The translations under genes were made by a program, and so were the position numbers. From positions 1-54,745 of IMG/VR virus record IMGVR_UViG_3300023210_000042: a stretch of DNA of 54,745 nt. The stretch is one strand, 5' to 3'. Each line of letters opens with the position of its first letter. The stretch's first letter is position 1. Below are positions 1 to 5,593 of the stretch, in pieces. The notes under the pieces were generated by a model. It was not told where the DNA came from. It did no database searches and saw only the letters and a list, made by a program, of their open reading frames with translations. This DNA is from a virus.

Positions 1-14
1 GAAACTAAATAGAT

Positions 15-167
15 ATGAAATGTAGTGTGTGCGAAAAAGAATTAATATGGGGAGGAGACCATAGCTATGAAGATTACGGAATGGAAGACGAAGGGATAGT
101 ATCTAACCACTCGTGTCCTAACGATGACTGCTCAGTAGAAACAATTTTAATTTATCAAACAACATGA
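15..167 (+). CDS. Small zinc-ribbon-like protein
   Basis: A 50-residue ORF beginning ATG at 15, too short for routine gene calling. It has an N-terminal CSVC pair (C3, C6) and a second CPNDDC pair near residues 35-40, separated by an acidic loop (DHSYEDYGMEDEG). This spacing suggests a single-zinc ribbon. Small proteins of this type, with a tryptophan-glycine-glycine-aspartate stretch between the cysteine pairs, are common in marine tailed phages, but I know of no assigned role. Its stop overlaps the start of the GroES-like gene as ATGA (164-167), implying translational coupling. A nucleic-acid- or protein-binding role is inference. Confidence 0.7.
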   Translation: MKCSVCEKELIWGGDHSYEDYGMEDEGIVSNHSCPNDDCSVETILIYQTT

Positions 168-421
168 AGCTAATAGGAAAAAATATTTTAATTGAAGTAA
201 TTCATGAAGAGGTTAAAACCTCATCAGGACTATTATTGTCTACTGAAGATACGTCTCAGTTTAGATACGGTAAAGGAAAAGTGATTGAGCCAGGAACTAA
301 TGTCGATGTCATAAGTAAGGGCGATGTTATCTACTATGACAAGCGCCAGGGATACACAATGCTTATAGAGAATAATAAGTTTACTGTAATTCAAGAGAGA
401 GATGTAGTTGTAGTATTATAA
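164..421 (+). CDS. GroES-like co-chaperonin (cpn10 fold)
   Basis: 85 residues, slightly shorter than bacterial GroES (about 95). The cpn10 pattern is visible in order: N-terminal strand GKNILIEVIHEE, the start of the mobile-loop region KTSSGLLLSTED (compare KT-GGI-LP in GroES), GKGKVIEPG (compare G-V-AVG-G), the KGDVIYYDKRQGY stretch (compare GD-V-Y-Y-G), and a C-terminal VIQERDVVVVL strand. Known phage homologues such as T4 gp31 replace host GroES on GroEL to fold the capsid protein. The same role is likely here but inferred. It is coupled by ATGA to the upstream zinc-ribbon gene, and its 3' end overlaps the convergent SET gene by 6 bp. A second, larger cpn10-like protein lies at 9412-9975. 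Confidence 0.75.
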   Translation: MKLIGKNILIEVIHEEVKTSSGLLLSTEDTSQFRYGKGKVIEPGTNVDVISKGDVIYYDKRQGYTMLIENNKFTVIQERDVVVVL

Positions 422-799
422 ATACTGTGGATTAAGAAAATGTGATGTATAGTCTAAAAATAATTCTTCTCCTGCTTCTATGTCTTGTAGGGCCTTTACT
501 AATAAATCATTTGATTGATTATATAGAAAAGCTATATTCGGATTGGCTGAATGGTTAGTGTATCTACCTAGATATGTTTTATATGTATTATCAATAGAAG
601 CCATTCCAATAAAACCATCTTTTAAAATTTTACGCTTAGCAAACATTCCATAACCATGTATGTTTGATTTTCTACGTTCTGCAAGATGAGACTTGACATC
701 TATAACAGGTCCGGTATCTGATAGTTTGTTTAACTCTTCTATTGTTAGATTAAGTTTATCTAAAACATATTGAATATCAAAGTTCTTTTTTTGCATCAC
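416..799 (-). CDS. SET-domain protein (putative lysine methyltransferase)
   Basis: 127 residues. The SET signature is complete in order: IHGYGMFA (about 48-54, the G-x-G SAM-binding loop), GRYTNHSANPN (about 78-88, equivalent to R-NHS-PN) and GEELFLDYTSH (about 110-120, equivalent to the EL-DY active-site tyrosine region). The length is close to the minimal viral SET protein vSET of chlorella viruses (about 119 residues). SET enzymes transfer methyl from SAM to protein lysines; the substrate here is unknown. It starts inside the end of the winged-helix gene (23-bp overlap), so the two form one minus-strand operon within a plus-strand region. The run of lysine-rich phage proteins at 2.3-3.7 kb makes self-encoded substrates conceivable, but that is speculation. 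Confidence 0.8.
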   Translation of the reverse strand: MMQKKNFDIQYVLDKLNLTIEELNKLSDTGPVIDVKSHLAERRKSNIHGYGMFAKRKILKDGFIGMASIDNTYKTYLGRYTNHSANPNIAFLYNQSNDLLVKALQDIEAGEELFLDYTSHFLNPQYL

Positions 800-1214
800 G
801 AATCTCTTTGTTTATTTGAATTATAAAATTTCGATACACCTTGTCGGTGTATGACACGTTCTTAGCAAACATGGGGTTAAATGATGTACTGGTAGGAATC
901 TCTTTACCCTCTAACTTTTTATATATACCACTTATTACTCTTTCAGTTTTGTATGATAACTGATATATTCCCTTTCTATTTCTAGAGCCTTTTCTGAAAA
1001 CCTCAATCCAGCCATCTCTAAGTAATTTATCAAATCTATTAACGTCCCACGATAGTAGCTCATCAAACTCTTCAAACTTATCTTTAGAGAAATAATCTTC
1101 TGAGTATAGGAATAGCAGCATGTCTAAATCAGCTTGTGATAATCCGTACTTTGCTTTTATAAAATACCTGATAACCCTCCAGTATTTTAGATAATCAGAA
1201 CCTTGAATATACAT
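777..1214 (-). CDS. Putative winged-helix DNA-binding regulator
   Basis: 145 residues. Residues about 10-95 read like a MarR/PadR-type winged helix: YWRVIRYFIKAKYGLSQADLDMLLFLYSEDYFSKDKFEEF is helical, followed by a recognition-helix-like segment (WDVNRFDKLLRDGWIEVFRKG) and a basic wing (GSRNRKGIYQLSYKTERVI). The C-terminal 50 residues are helical and basic. It is the first gene of a minus-strand pair with the SET gene and is transcribed from the short divergent region at 1215-1253. Autoregulation through the inverted -7 elements there, and control of the plus-strand cluster, are plausible. The fold is judged from sequence pattern only. Confidence 0.55.
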   Translation of the reverse strand: MYIQGSDYLKYWRVIRYFIKAKYGLSQADLDMLLFLYSEDYFSKDKFEEFDELLSWDVNRFDKLLRDGWIEVFRKGSRNRKGIYQLSYKTERVISGIYKKLEGKEIPTSTSFNPMFAKNVSYTDKVYRNFIIQINKEIRDAKKEL

Positions 1215-1227
1215 AAATTAAATTTTG

Positions 1228-1246
1228 TAACTTTGCAACAAAGATA
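1228..1246. promoter_or_regulatory. Divergent promoter pair with inverted repeat CTTTG-CAA-CAAAG
   Basis: The 39-bp gap between the minus-strand regulator (start 1214) and the plus-strand gene (start 1254) carries TAACTTTG on the + strand (1228-1235) and TATCTTTG on the - strand (1246-1239). Both match the Bacteroidetes -7 consensus TAnnTTTG. A TTG at 1203-1205 could be the + strand -33 (22-nt spacer). The two elements form a small palindrome, CTTTG CAA CAAAG, so only one polymerase can occupy the site at a time, and a bound regulator would block both. Confidence 0.6.
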
Positions 1247-1253
1247 ATAAATT

Positions 1254-1484
1254 ATGCCAGATAAGCCAGAAGACAAAACTGAAAAAAAAGTTGATAATAA
1301 AGTTGATAACGATGCTATTAACTTTAAGAATGCAGCAATAAATAAAATTAAAAATTTGCAAGCTGCTTTAGATAAAGAGAAAAGCAAAAAGAAAACGAAA
1401 AATCCACCAGTCGTTGTTGCAACTAGACTTCGAGGCATGAGAAGCTTTGGCGAAAATACTAAGGCAAGTAAAAGAAACGCATAA
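1254..1484 (+). CDS. Small charged protein of unknown function
   Basis: 76 residues, not recognised. It is highly charged: an acidic/basic start (PDKPEDKTEKKVDNKVDNDA), a predicted helix (AINKIKNLQAALDKEKSKKKTKN) and a basic tail (RLRGMRSFGENTKASKRNA). The tail ends in KRNA, recalling the VRNA end of the basic protein at 2908-3150. It has the + strand divergent promoter just upstream, and its stop overlaps the next ATG (TAATG at 1482-1486). Confidence 0.6.
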   Translation: MPDKPEDKTEKKVDNKVDNDAINFKNAAINKIKNLQAALDKEKSKKKTKNPPVVVATRLRGMRSFGENTKASKRNA

Positions 1485-1648
1485 TGGGACTAGCAATAGG
1501 TAATGGAAATGGAATACCATTTCAAGACAAAAGAAACGAAGACATACCAGACATATGTTTTATAATAACAGAGAACGATGAGTTCTGTGAACAAGAATTA
1601 GTAATTGGAGATAGTAGAATGTTTCCTGAGTTATGCGTAGCACCTTAA
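1484..1648 (+). CDS. Small protein of unknown function (54 aa)
   Basis: A 54-residue ORF starting at 1484 in the TAATG overlap with the previous gene, which supports coupling. It begins GLAIGNGNGIPFQDKR and ends CVAP; two acidic segments surround two cysteines (DICFII, EFCEQE). I do not recognise it. It ends 16 bp before the next gene, so it fits the tightly packed plus-strand operon. Short glycine-rich phage proteins of this kind are common next to fibre genes, but no role can be assigned. Confidence 0.5.
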   Translation: MGLAIGNGNGIPFQDKRNEDIPDICFIITENDEFCEQELVIGDSRMFPELCVAP

Positions 1649-1664
1649 AAAAAAATAATTAAAA

Positions 1665-2249
1665 ATGGCAAATAAGAAATTTTCACAATTTGAAATAAAA
1701 ACAGACCCTAGTCAAGTTGATTTTCTAGTAGGTTACACAGGTCTAGAGAATATACAGATATCTACAGACGATTTACTTCCAGAAATAGTACAGCCAAAGT
1801 CTATTGTAGCAGGAACATTCCATAATTTATTTGGAGGCGACCCTGGGATTTTTGGTGACACATTAGAATTCGGCATACAAGCACTTCCGTTAAGCGACAG
1901 TTCATCGGTTTTGTGTGTTCCTTTTGATTGCAAAATTGTAGCTGCGTCTATAAAATTTATATCAAATGATGCAGTTTCTATTACAGCAGGTAACAGCTAT
2001 CAAGTAAAGCTTTACAAGATGAATAATAATTCAGGGAAAACAACTGATGCGTCTAATTATGATTTTGTTGGAGATTTTAGCGGACTGTTATTAGATAGTT
2101 CTGACAGTGGAGGCTTTCCTTTTAAGACAAGCACAACTGAATTTATTCTGTCTGCAGGTGATATTATAAATGTATCTGGAGTTGAGTCTGGGACAATTTT
2201 ATCTAGTGATGCGGAAATGGAAATGTCAATAGTGATACAACCAATATAA
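1665..2249 (+). CDS. Probable virion surface or fibre-related protein
   Basis: 194 residues, mostly predicted beta strand. The N-terminus (MANKKFSQFEIKTDPSQVDFLVGYTGLENIQISTDDLLPEIV) has the same layout as the N-terminus of the large tail fibre at 5594-8806 (short basic start, then P-x(4)-D-F/Y-L-V/I-G, then a T/S-x-D/GD-I-like turn). Such segments commonly attach phage fibres to the virion. The remainder (about 45-194) is Ser/Gly/Asp-rich with alternating hydrophobics and looks like a beta-sandwich head. It could be a short fibre, a decoration protein or a fibre tip. The attachment analogy is my reading, not a database match. Confidence 0.5.
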   Translation: MANKKFSQFEIKTDPSQVDFLVGYTGLENIQISTDDLLPEIVQPKSIVAGTFHNLFGGDPGIFGDTLEFGIQALPLSDSSSVLCVPFDCKIVAASIKFISNDAVSITAGNSYQVKLYKMNNNSGKTTDASNYDFVGDFSGLLLDSSDSGGFPFKTSTTEFILSAGDIINVSGVESGTILSSDAEMEMSIVIQPI

Positions 2250-2260
2250 AGAATAATAAA

Positions 2261-2506
2261 ATGGAAGAAATGAAGAAACCTTGTATAAAGGAATTATACC
2301 CAGGAAAGAAAAGAAGCGAGCTAGGCTCAATGGAAAAGGAAAGGGTAAGGGCTTGTAAGCAACAGCGCATCAGAGACTTTAAAAATAAAATGAAGGGCGT
2401 TGTGAAAAAAGTTGGAGAAGGTATTGAGGATGCCGCTAAAACAGTTAAGGAGGTTGCTACAGGAGAAAAGAAAATAACCATTACTGATGCCAAGAAAAAA
2501 AGCTAA
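2261..2506 (+). CDS. Lysine-rich small protein
   Basis: 81 residues, strongly basic, predicted helical through most of its length (SMEKERVRACKQQRIRDFKNKMKGVVKKVGEGIEDAAKTVKEVA). The amphipathic GVVKKVGEGIEDAAKTVKEV segment resembles lipid- or DNA-coating helices, but no family is recognised. It is the first of a run of six short Lys/Arg-rich ORFs, and its end overlaps the next one by 20 bp. Confidence 0.6.
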   Translation: MEEMKKPCIKELYPGKKRSELGSMEKERVRACKQQRIRDFKNKMKGVVKKVGEGIEDAAKTVKEVATGEKKITITDAKKKS

Positions 2507-2645
2507 ACGTAAAGGAAATAAAATTTGTGCTGCAGGAATATCATGGGCTAAAAGAACCTTTGATAAATATCCGTCTGCGTATGCGAATATGGCTGCAAGC
2601 AAATACTGTAAAGACCCTAATTACGCTAAGGGAAAAAAGAAATAA
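2487..2645 (+). CDS. Basic cysteine-containing small protein (52 aa)
   Basis: A 52-residue ORF starting at 2487 inside the end of the preceding gene. It starts PRKKAKRKGNKIC and continues AAGISWAKRTFDKYPSAYANMAASKYCKDPNYAKGKKK. Two cysteines flank an aromatic-rich helical core. The pattern SWAKRTFDKYPSAYANMAASKYCKDP resembles small basic proteins I associate with marine phage genomes. Its role is unknown; charge and size would allow nucleic-acid binding. The length, conserved-looking core and operon position argue that it is real. Confidence 0.65.
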   Translation: MPRKKAKRKGNKICAAGISWAKRTFDKYPSAYANMAASKYCKDPNYAKGKKK

Positions 2646-2647
2646 TT

Positions 2648-2908
2648 ATGAATTGTAAAGGGTTAAAAAACAGAAAATTAAAAAAGTGTATGAAGGCTTA
2701 TGTCAAGCAATCGACAAGGCAGTTTCCTACATTTAATCAAGAACAGGATACGATTATTACAACAAGCGGAACGAATCGTAGCGCAGTAACAGGACATCAT
2801 ACCATGAAACTACAAGCATACGGACAGGGCCAAGGAGAATCTAACAATTCATATTTTAGTGACGGAAGTTATATATCTAGAAATAAAGTAAAGAAAAAGA
2901 AGAAGTAA
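2648..2908 (+). CDS. Small basic protein of unknown function
   Basis: 86 residues. It has a basic cysteine-containing N-terminus (NCKGLKNRKLKKCMKAYVKQS), a polar middle that may be disordered (TTSGTNRSAVTGHHTMKLQAYGQGQGESNNS) and a lysine tail (NKVKKKKK). Its stop (TAA 2906-2908) shares one base with the next ATG at 2908. Not recognised; part of the basic-protein run. Confidence 0.55.
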   Translation: MNCKGLKNRKLKKCMKAYVKQSTRQFPTFNQEQDTIITTSGTNRSAVTGHHTMKLQAYGQGQGESNNSYFSDGSYISRNKVKKKKK

Positions 2909-3150
2909 TGGGTGAGCTTAAAAAATGGCGAGATGAGAAATGGGTAAGGATAGGAACGGATGGTACGATAAAAGGACCATGCGGAACTTCTAAGAACAAA
3001 AAGAACCCTGACCGATGTTTGCCGTTAGCTAAAGCTCGAAGTTTATCAAAAAGACAATTGGCTGCAACAGCTAGAAAGAAAAAGCAGGCTGGGAAGAAAG
3101 GAAAACAATTTGTTGCTAATACATCAGCGGCAAGAGTAAGAAACGCATAG
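2908..3150 (+). CDS. Small basic protein, KW-x-I/CG...RCLP-type
   Basis: 80 residues, very basic. It shows a pattern shared by a family of small phage and large-virus proteins as I remember it: KWVRIGTDGTIKGPCGTSKNKKNPDRCLPLAKARSLSKRQLAATARKKK, that is, W-V-x-I, then a G-x-CG turn, then P-x-RCLP and a basic helix. The two cysteines could bind metal or form a disulfide. The tail is basic and ends FVANTSAARVRNA. A function is not established; a DNA-condensing or minor head role is speculation. Confidence 0.6.
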   Translation: MGELKKWRDEKWVRIGTDGTIKGPCGTSKNKKNPDRCLPLAKARSLSKRQLAATARKKKQAGKKGKQFVANTSAARVRNA

Positions 3151-3151
3151 T

Positions 3152-3442
3152 ATGGCAGATAAAAGCAAAATGGCCTGCAATAAACCAAGGACCTCTGACA
3201 GAGCTGGTAAAAAGAAAATGGTAAAAGCTTGTGAGGGCGGAAAGGAAAAGCTAATTCACTTTGGTGCGAAAGGTTATGGACACAACTATTCAGCAGCTGC
3301 ACGAAAGAGTTTTAAGGCACGTCACAAGTGCGGAACAGCAAAATCAAAACTAACAGCACGCTATTGGGCATGCAAGAATTTATGGGCCGGTAAGGGTGGT
3401 TCAACAAAGTCATCCCCAAAAACTCGTAAAGGAAAATATTAG
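3152..3442 (+). CDS. Small basic protein, HFGAKGYGHNYS / RHKC / YWACKNLW type
   Basis: 96 residues, very basic. Distinctive segments are KEKLIHFGAKGYGHNYS (about 30-46), ARKSFKARHKC (about 50-60) and KSKLTARYWACKNLWAGKGG (about 64-84). This order (HFG, then FKARH-C, then T-x-x-YWxCx-LW) recurs in small proteins of many environmental phages and some large DNA viruses, where it has no known function. Four cysteines and several histidines could bind zinc. It follows the previous basic gene after one base. Confidence 0.65.
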   Translation: MADKSKMACNKPRTSDRAGKKKMVKACEGGKEKLIHFGAKGYGHNYSAAARKSFKARHKCGTAKSKLTARYWACKNLWAGKGGSTKSSPKTRKGKY

Positions 3443-3450
3443 TATCTTTG
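3443..3450 (+). promoter_or_regulatory. Late-type promoter -7 element TATCTTTG
   Basis: TATCTTTG, followed by TA, sits immediately after the stop of the preceding gene and 29 bp before the ATG at 3480. It matches the Bacteroidetes -7 consensus exactly. No TTG is seen at the -33 distance. The same TATCTTTGTA occurs before the genes at 5354, 18517 and 27529. Confidence 0.55.
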
Positions 3451-3479
3451 TATTATATTAATTGAAAAAATAAATAATA

Positions 3480-3737
3480 ATGTCGTGTATAGGATTAACA
3501 GGTAAGGCTTTATTAGATTGTAAAAAAAAGAATAAGCTAAAAGCGTCCCCTGCACAAAAAGGGGATATGTATTATGATAATCAATATTACGATAAAAGTC
3601 ATATGCGAAAAACACCAAAGCCAAAAATGAAAGACTTACCATTAGGGTCTACACCAAGAATGGAGGAATATGTAAAAAGAGGATGGAGATTAGATTCTAC
3701 TGTTTCTAACGCAATTAAACGTAAGGCTAAAAAATAA
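3480..3737 (+). CDS. Small basic protein of unknown function
   Basis: 85 residues, basic. It begins SCIGLTGKALLDCKKKNKLK, a short helix between two cysteines, followed by a tyrosine-rich stretch (GDMYYDNQYYDKSH) and a basic C-terminus (GWRLDSTVSNAIKRKAKK). It has its own -7 element at 3443-3450. Not recognised. Confidence 0.6.
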   Translation: MSCIGLTGKALLDCKKKNKLKASPAQKGDMYYDNQYYDKSHMRKTPKPKMKDLPLGSTPRMEEYVKRGWRLDSTVSNAIKRKAKK

Positions 3738-3741
3738 TTAA

Positions 3742-3885
3742 ATGGGAAAAGCATTTATAAAATTAGGATTGTGGATTCAATCTGTATGGTGTAAGTTTCA
3801 ATGTATATGGAATTCATGGACGCAAGCAATTAGTTTTAAAAACATTGATAAGTGTCCAAATAAATTATGTACTTGTAAAAAATGA
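3742..3885 (+). CDS. Small Trp/Cys-rich protein (47 aa)
   Basis: A 47-residue ORF from ATG 3742, four bases after the previous stop. The N-terminal 30 residues are hydrophobic and tryptophan-rich with few charges (KAFIKLGLWIQSVWCKFQCIWNSWTQAISF) and could be an amphipathic or membrane-associated helix. The tail KCPNKLCTCKK has three closely spaced cysteines. Its stop overlaps the next ATG as ATGA (3882-3885). A membrane role near the lysis genes is possible but unproven. Confidence 0.5.
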   Translation: MGKAFIKLGLWIQSVWCKFQCIWNSWTQAISFKNIDKCPNKLCTCKK

Positions 3886-4037
3886 AGTCAACAGGATTAG
3901 GAGATACCATCGAAAAAATAACTACCGCAACTGGAATTAAGAAAGTAGTTGATACTTTAAGCAAGGTGACAGGGAAACCTTGTGGATGCAATCAGCGTAG
4001 AGATAGTTTAAATAGAAAATTCCCTTACAGTAAATAA
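3882..4037 (+). CDS. Small CGC/FPY-type protein (51 aa)
   Basis: A 51-residue ORF coupled by ATGA to the previous gene. It has an amphipathic helix (GLGDTIEKITTATGIKKVVDTLSKVTG) followed by PCGCNQRRDSLNRKFPYSK. The combination of a TGIKKVVD helix with a CGC...R...LN..FPY end is one I have seen repeatedly near lysis genes of Bacteroidetes phages, with no known function. The CGC motif may bind metal. Confidence 0.6.
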   Translation: MKSTGLGDTIEKITTATGIKKVVDTLSKVTGKPCGCNQRRDSLNRKFPYSK

Positions 4038-4043
4038 AAAAAA

Positions 4044-4307
4044 ATGGCATATACAAAATTAACAGCTAATAGAGCCGCTGTAGTAACCCCAAGCGACACA
4101 GACTTGATACCAAATGTATCAAACCCTGATGGGATAAACAACGGATGTGCTTTATACATAGGATTACCAGGGAACGTAAGAGTTCAAACAGCAGGCGGTG
4201 ATGATGTAATATTTGTTGGATGTTATGCAGGACAGTTTTTCCCTGTAAACGTGGTTCAAGTTTACAATACAGGCACAACTGCCGGAGAAATAGTAGCACT
4301 ATGGTAG
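4044..4307 (+). CDS. Small structural (decoration/fibre-base-like) protein
   Basis: 87 residues, beta-rich: ALYIGLPGNVRVQTAGGDDVIFVGCYAGQFFPVNVVQVYNTGTTAGEIVALW. The G-x-V-x-V-x-T-A-G-G-D-x-V-x-F-x-G...AG-x-F-P-V-x-V-x-x-V...GTTA-x-x-I-VALW pattern is typical of a short beta-barrel protein found in many tailed phages near tail or head decoration genes. A virion role is likely from this resemblance but not proven by context, because it stands directly upstream of the lysis cassette. Confidence 0.55.
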   Translation: MAYTKLTANRAAVVTPSDTDLIPNVSNPDGINNGCALYIGLPGNVRVQTAGGDDVIFVGCYAGQFFPVNVVQVYNTGTTAGEIVALW

Positions 4308-4372
4308 GATATATCCAAAACAATAGCGCACTATTAGATATAGAAGTAGAGTATATACTTGTTAAAGAATAA
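4301..4372 (+). CDS. Possible micro-ORF (23 aa)
   Basis: A 23-residue ORF (MVGYIQNNSALLDIEVEYILVKE) that overlaps the previous stop at its start and the next start at its end (TAATG). Perfect tiling between two coupled genes is the only support. It may just be a translational relay or chance. Confidence 0.3.
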   Translation: MVGYIQNNSALLDIEVEYILVKE

Positions 4373-4533
4373 TGAATTTGCAAGATATTAAAATATACGC
4401 CATTAACTTTTTTAGCCTTGCTATTTCAATGACTCACGTAGAAATGGTTTTAAAATTAATTCTATTAGTAGCTTCTATAGTATATACAGCTCAAAGAATA
4501 TGGATTAATTATAATGAAAAGAAAGATAAATAA
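4372..4533 (+). CDS. Small membrane protein of the lysis cassette
   Basis: 53 residues, with a long hydrophobic stretch (IYAINFFSLAISMTHVEMVLKLILLVASIVYTAQRIWI, about 8-45) that can form two short or one long transmembrane segment, then a charged tail NYNEKKDK on the presumed cytoplasmic side. It overlaps the start of the amidase gene by 20 bp. By position it could be a holin, antiholin or spanin-like accessory; which one cannot be told. Confidence 0.6.
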   Translation: MNLQDIKIYAINFFSLAISMTHVEMVLKLILLVASIVYTAQRIWINYNEKKDK

Positions 4534-4924
4534 GATTATTATTCATTGCTCAGCAACTCCGCCAGATATGGATGTAGATGCGAAAACAGTAGATGAATGG
4601 CACAGACAAAGAGGGTGGTCAGGAATTGGCTACCATTTTTTTATTAAGAGAGATGGTCATATACAACTTGGTAGACCATTAGAAAAATCAGGAGCTCATA
4701 CAAAAGGATATAACAAAAACTCTATAGGAGTATGTTACGCAGGTGGAGTGGATTCAGATATGTGTCCAGAGGACAATAGAACAAGCGCACAGATAGCTAG
4801 CTTTCTTTCATTATTAAGATTACTTAAAAATATATATCCTGAAGCTGTTATACATGGCCATAGGGATTTTTCAACCAAAGCTTGTCCAAGCTTTGACGCA
4901 ACTAATGAATATAAAGGATTATGA
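4514..4924 (+). CDS. Endolysin: N-acetylmuramoyl-L-alanine amidase (Amidase_2, T7-lysozyme-like)
   Basis: 136 residues, the usual size for a single-domain phage amidase. Zinc-ligand positions of the family are visible: H11 in IIIHCSAT, H116 in IHGHRDFS and C124 in KACPSFD. The supporting catalytic residues Y40 (GIGYHFFI) and K122 are also present. H62 in GAHTKGYN and the NSIGVCYAGG strand complete the family pattern. It cuts the amide between MurNAc and L-alanine of the peptidoglycan at lysis. No signal peptide is seen, so access to the wall should depend on the holin encoded next door (4-bp ATGA overlap with 4921). T7 lysozyme also inhibits T7 RNA polymerase, but no phage polymerase is present here. 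Confidence 0.9.
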   Translation: MKRKINKIIIHCSATPPDMDVDAKTVDEWHRQRGWSGIGYHFFIKRDGHIQLGRPLEKSGAHTKGYNKNSIGVCYAGGVDSDMCPEDNRTSAQIASFLSLLRLLKNIYPEAVIHGHRDFSTKACPSFDATNEYKGL

Positions 4925-5316
4925 AAAAAATTATACAATGGTTAACAGGCGGTGTTATAAAACAAGTGGGAACTGTTATTGATGACCTAGTAACTACAGA
5001 CGAAGAAAGACTAGAAGCAAAACAAAAAATCCAAGAGATATTAGAGCAGGCTGATAAAGAGGCGCAGCAACAAGTAAGCGAGCGCTGGAAGTATGACATG
5101 CAATCAGATAGTTGGCTCTCGAAAAATATAAGGCCTATGGTTCTTATATATCTTACAATTATATTTACAGCTTTATGCTTTACTGATGGCAATATTGGTG
5201 AGTTTCAAATAGCAGAAGCTTATATCCCAATTTTTCAAACCTTACTAGTAACTGTGTATGGCGCATATTTTGTGGGCCGGAGCTGGGAGAAAAGCAGAAA
5301 AAACAATCAAGAATAA
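4921..5316 (+). CDS. Holin, 3-TM family
   Basis: 131 residues. It has an N-terminal amphipathic part, a charged coiled region (TTDEERLEAKQKIQEILEQADKEAQQQVSERWKYDMQSDSWLSKNIRP, about 25-72), then hydrophobic segments PMVLIYLTIIFTALCFTD (about 72-90) and AYIPIFQTLLVTVYGAYFVG (about 100-120), and a basic tail. The ER-x-x-DM-x-SDSWLSKNIRP stretch before the membrane segments is characteristic of the three-TM holin family also found in gene-transfer agents. Together with the amidase it forms the lysis unit. It is followed directly by the 19-bp promoter repeat. Confidence 0.8.
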   Translation: MKKIIQWLTGGVIKQVGTVIDDLVTTDEERLEAKQKIQEILEQADKEAQQQVSERWKYDMQSDSWLSKNIRPMVLIYLTIIFTALCFTDGNIGEFQIAEAYIPIFQTLLVTVYGAYFVGRSWEKSRKNNQE

Positions 5317-5332
5317 AATTCATATCTTTGTA
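5314..5332 (+). promoter_or_regulatory. Promoter with TATCTTTG (-7) inside a 19-bp motif repeated at 27504
   Basis: TAAAATTCATATCTTTGTA occurs here and, base for base, at 27504-27522, in both cases just after one gene's stop and just before another gene's start. The -7 element is at 5323-5330, leaving a leader of about 15-20 nt before the ATG at 5354. No TTG is present at the -33 distance. Confidence 0.6.
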
Positions 5333-5353
5333 GAATAAATTAAATTTAAAATT

Positions 5354-5590
5354 ATGTCAAAACAACAATTATCAAAAGAAGAGCTAACTAATTTACAAGA
5401 ATTAAATAACTCTTTTACGCAAGCTAAAATATCTTTAGGTGATACTGAGCTACAGAAGGCAACCATCTTAAGTGGAATTCAGAAAATCAAAAGTGATTTT
5501 GCTAAATTAGAAAACGAACTAATAAAAAAATATGGCGAAGATTCAGTTATAAATTTACAGACTGGAGAGGTAGCCGAGAAAAAAGAATAG
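5354..5590 (+). CDS. Small coiled-coil protein upstream of tail fibre
   Basis: 78 residues, predicted almost fully helical with heptad spacing (LTNLQELNNSFTQAKISLGDTELQKATILSGIQKIKSDFAKLENELIKKYG), ending INLQTGEVAEKKE. Proteins of this shape (E/D-rich coil, then KYG-x-DSVINLQTGE) are frequent in Bacteroidetes phages; I know of no function. The gene is led by its own promoter and sits 3 bp before the tail fibre, so a chaperone or assembly role for the fibre is a reasonable guess. Confidence 0.6.
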   Translation: MSKQQLSKEELTNLQELNNSFTQAKISLGDTELQKATILSGIQKIKSDFAKLENELIKKYGEDSVINLQTGEVAEKKE

Positions 5591-5593
5591 AAC

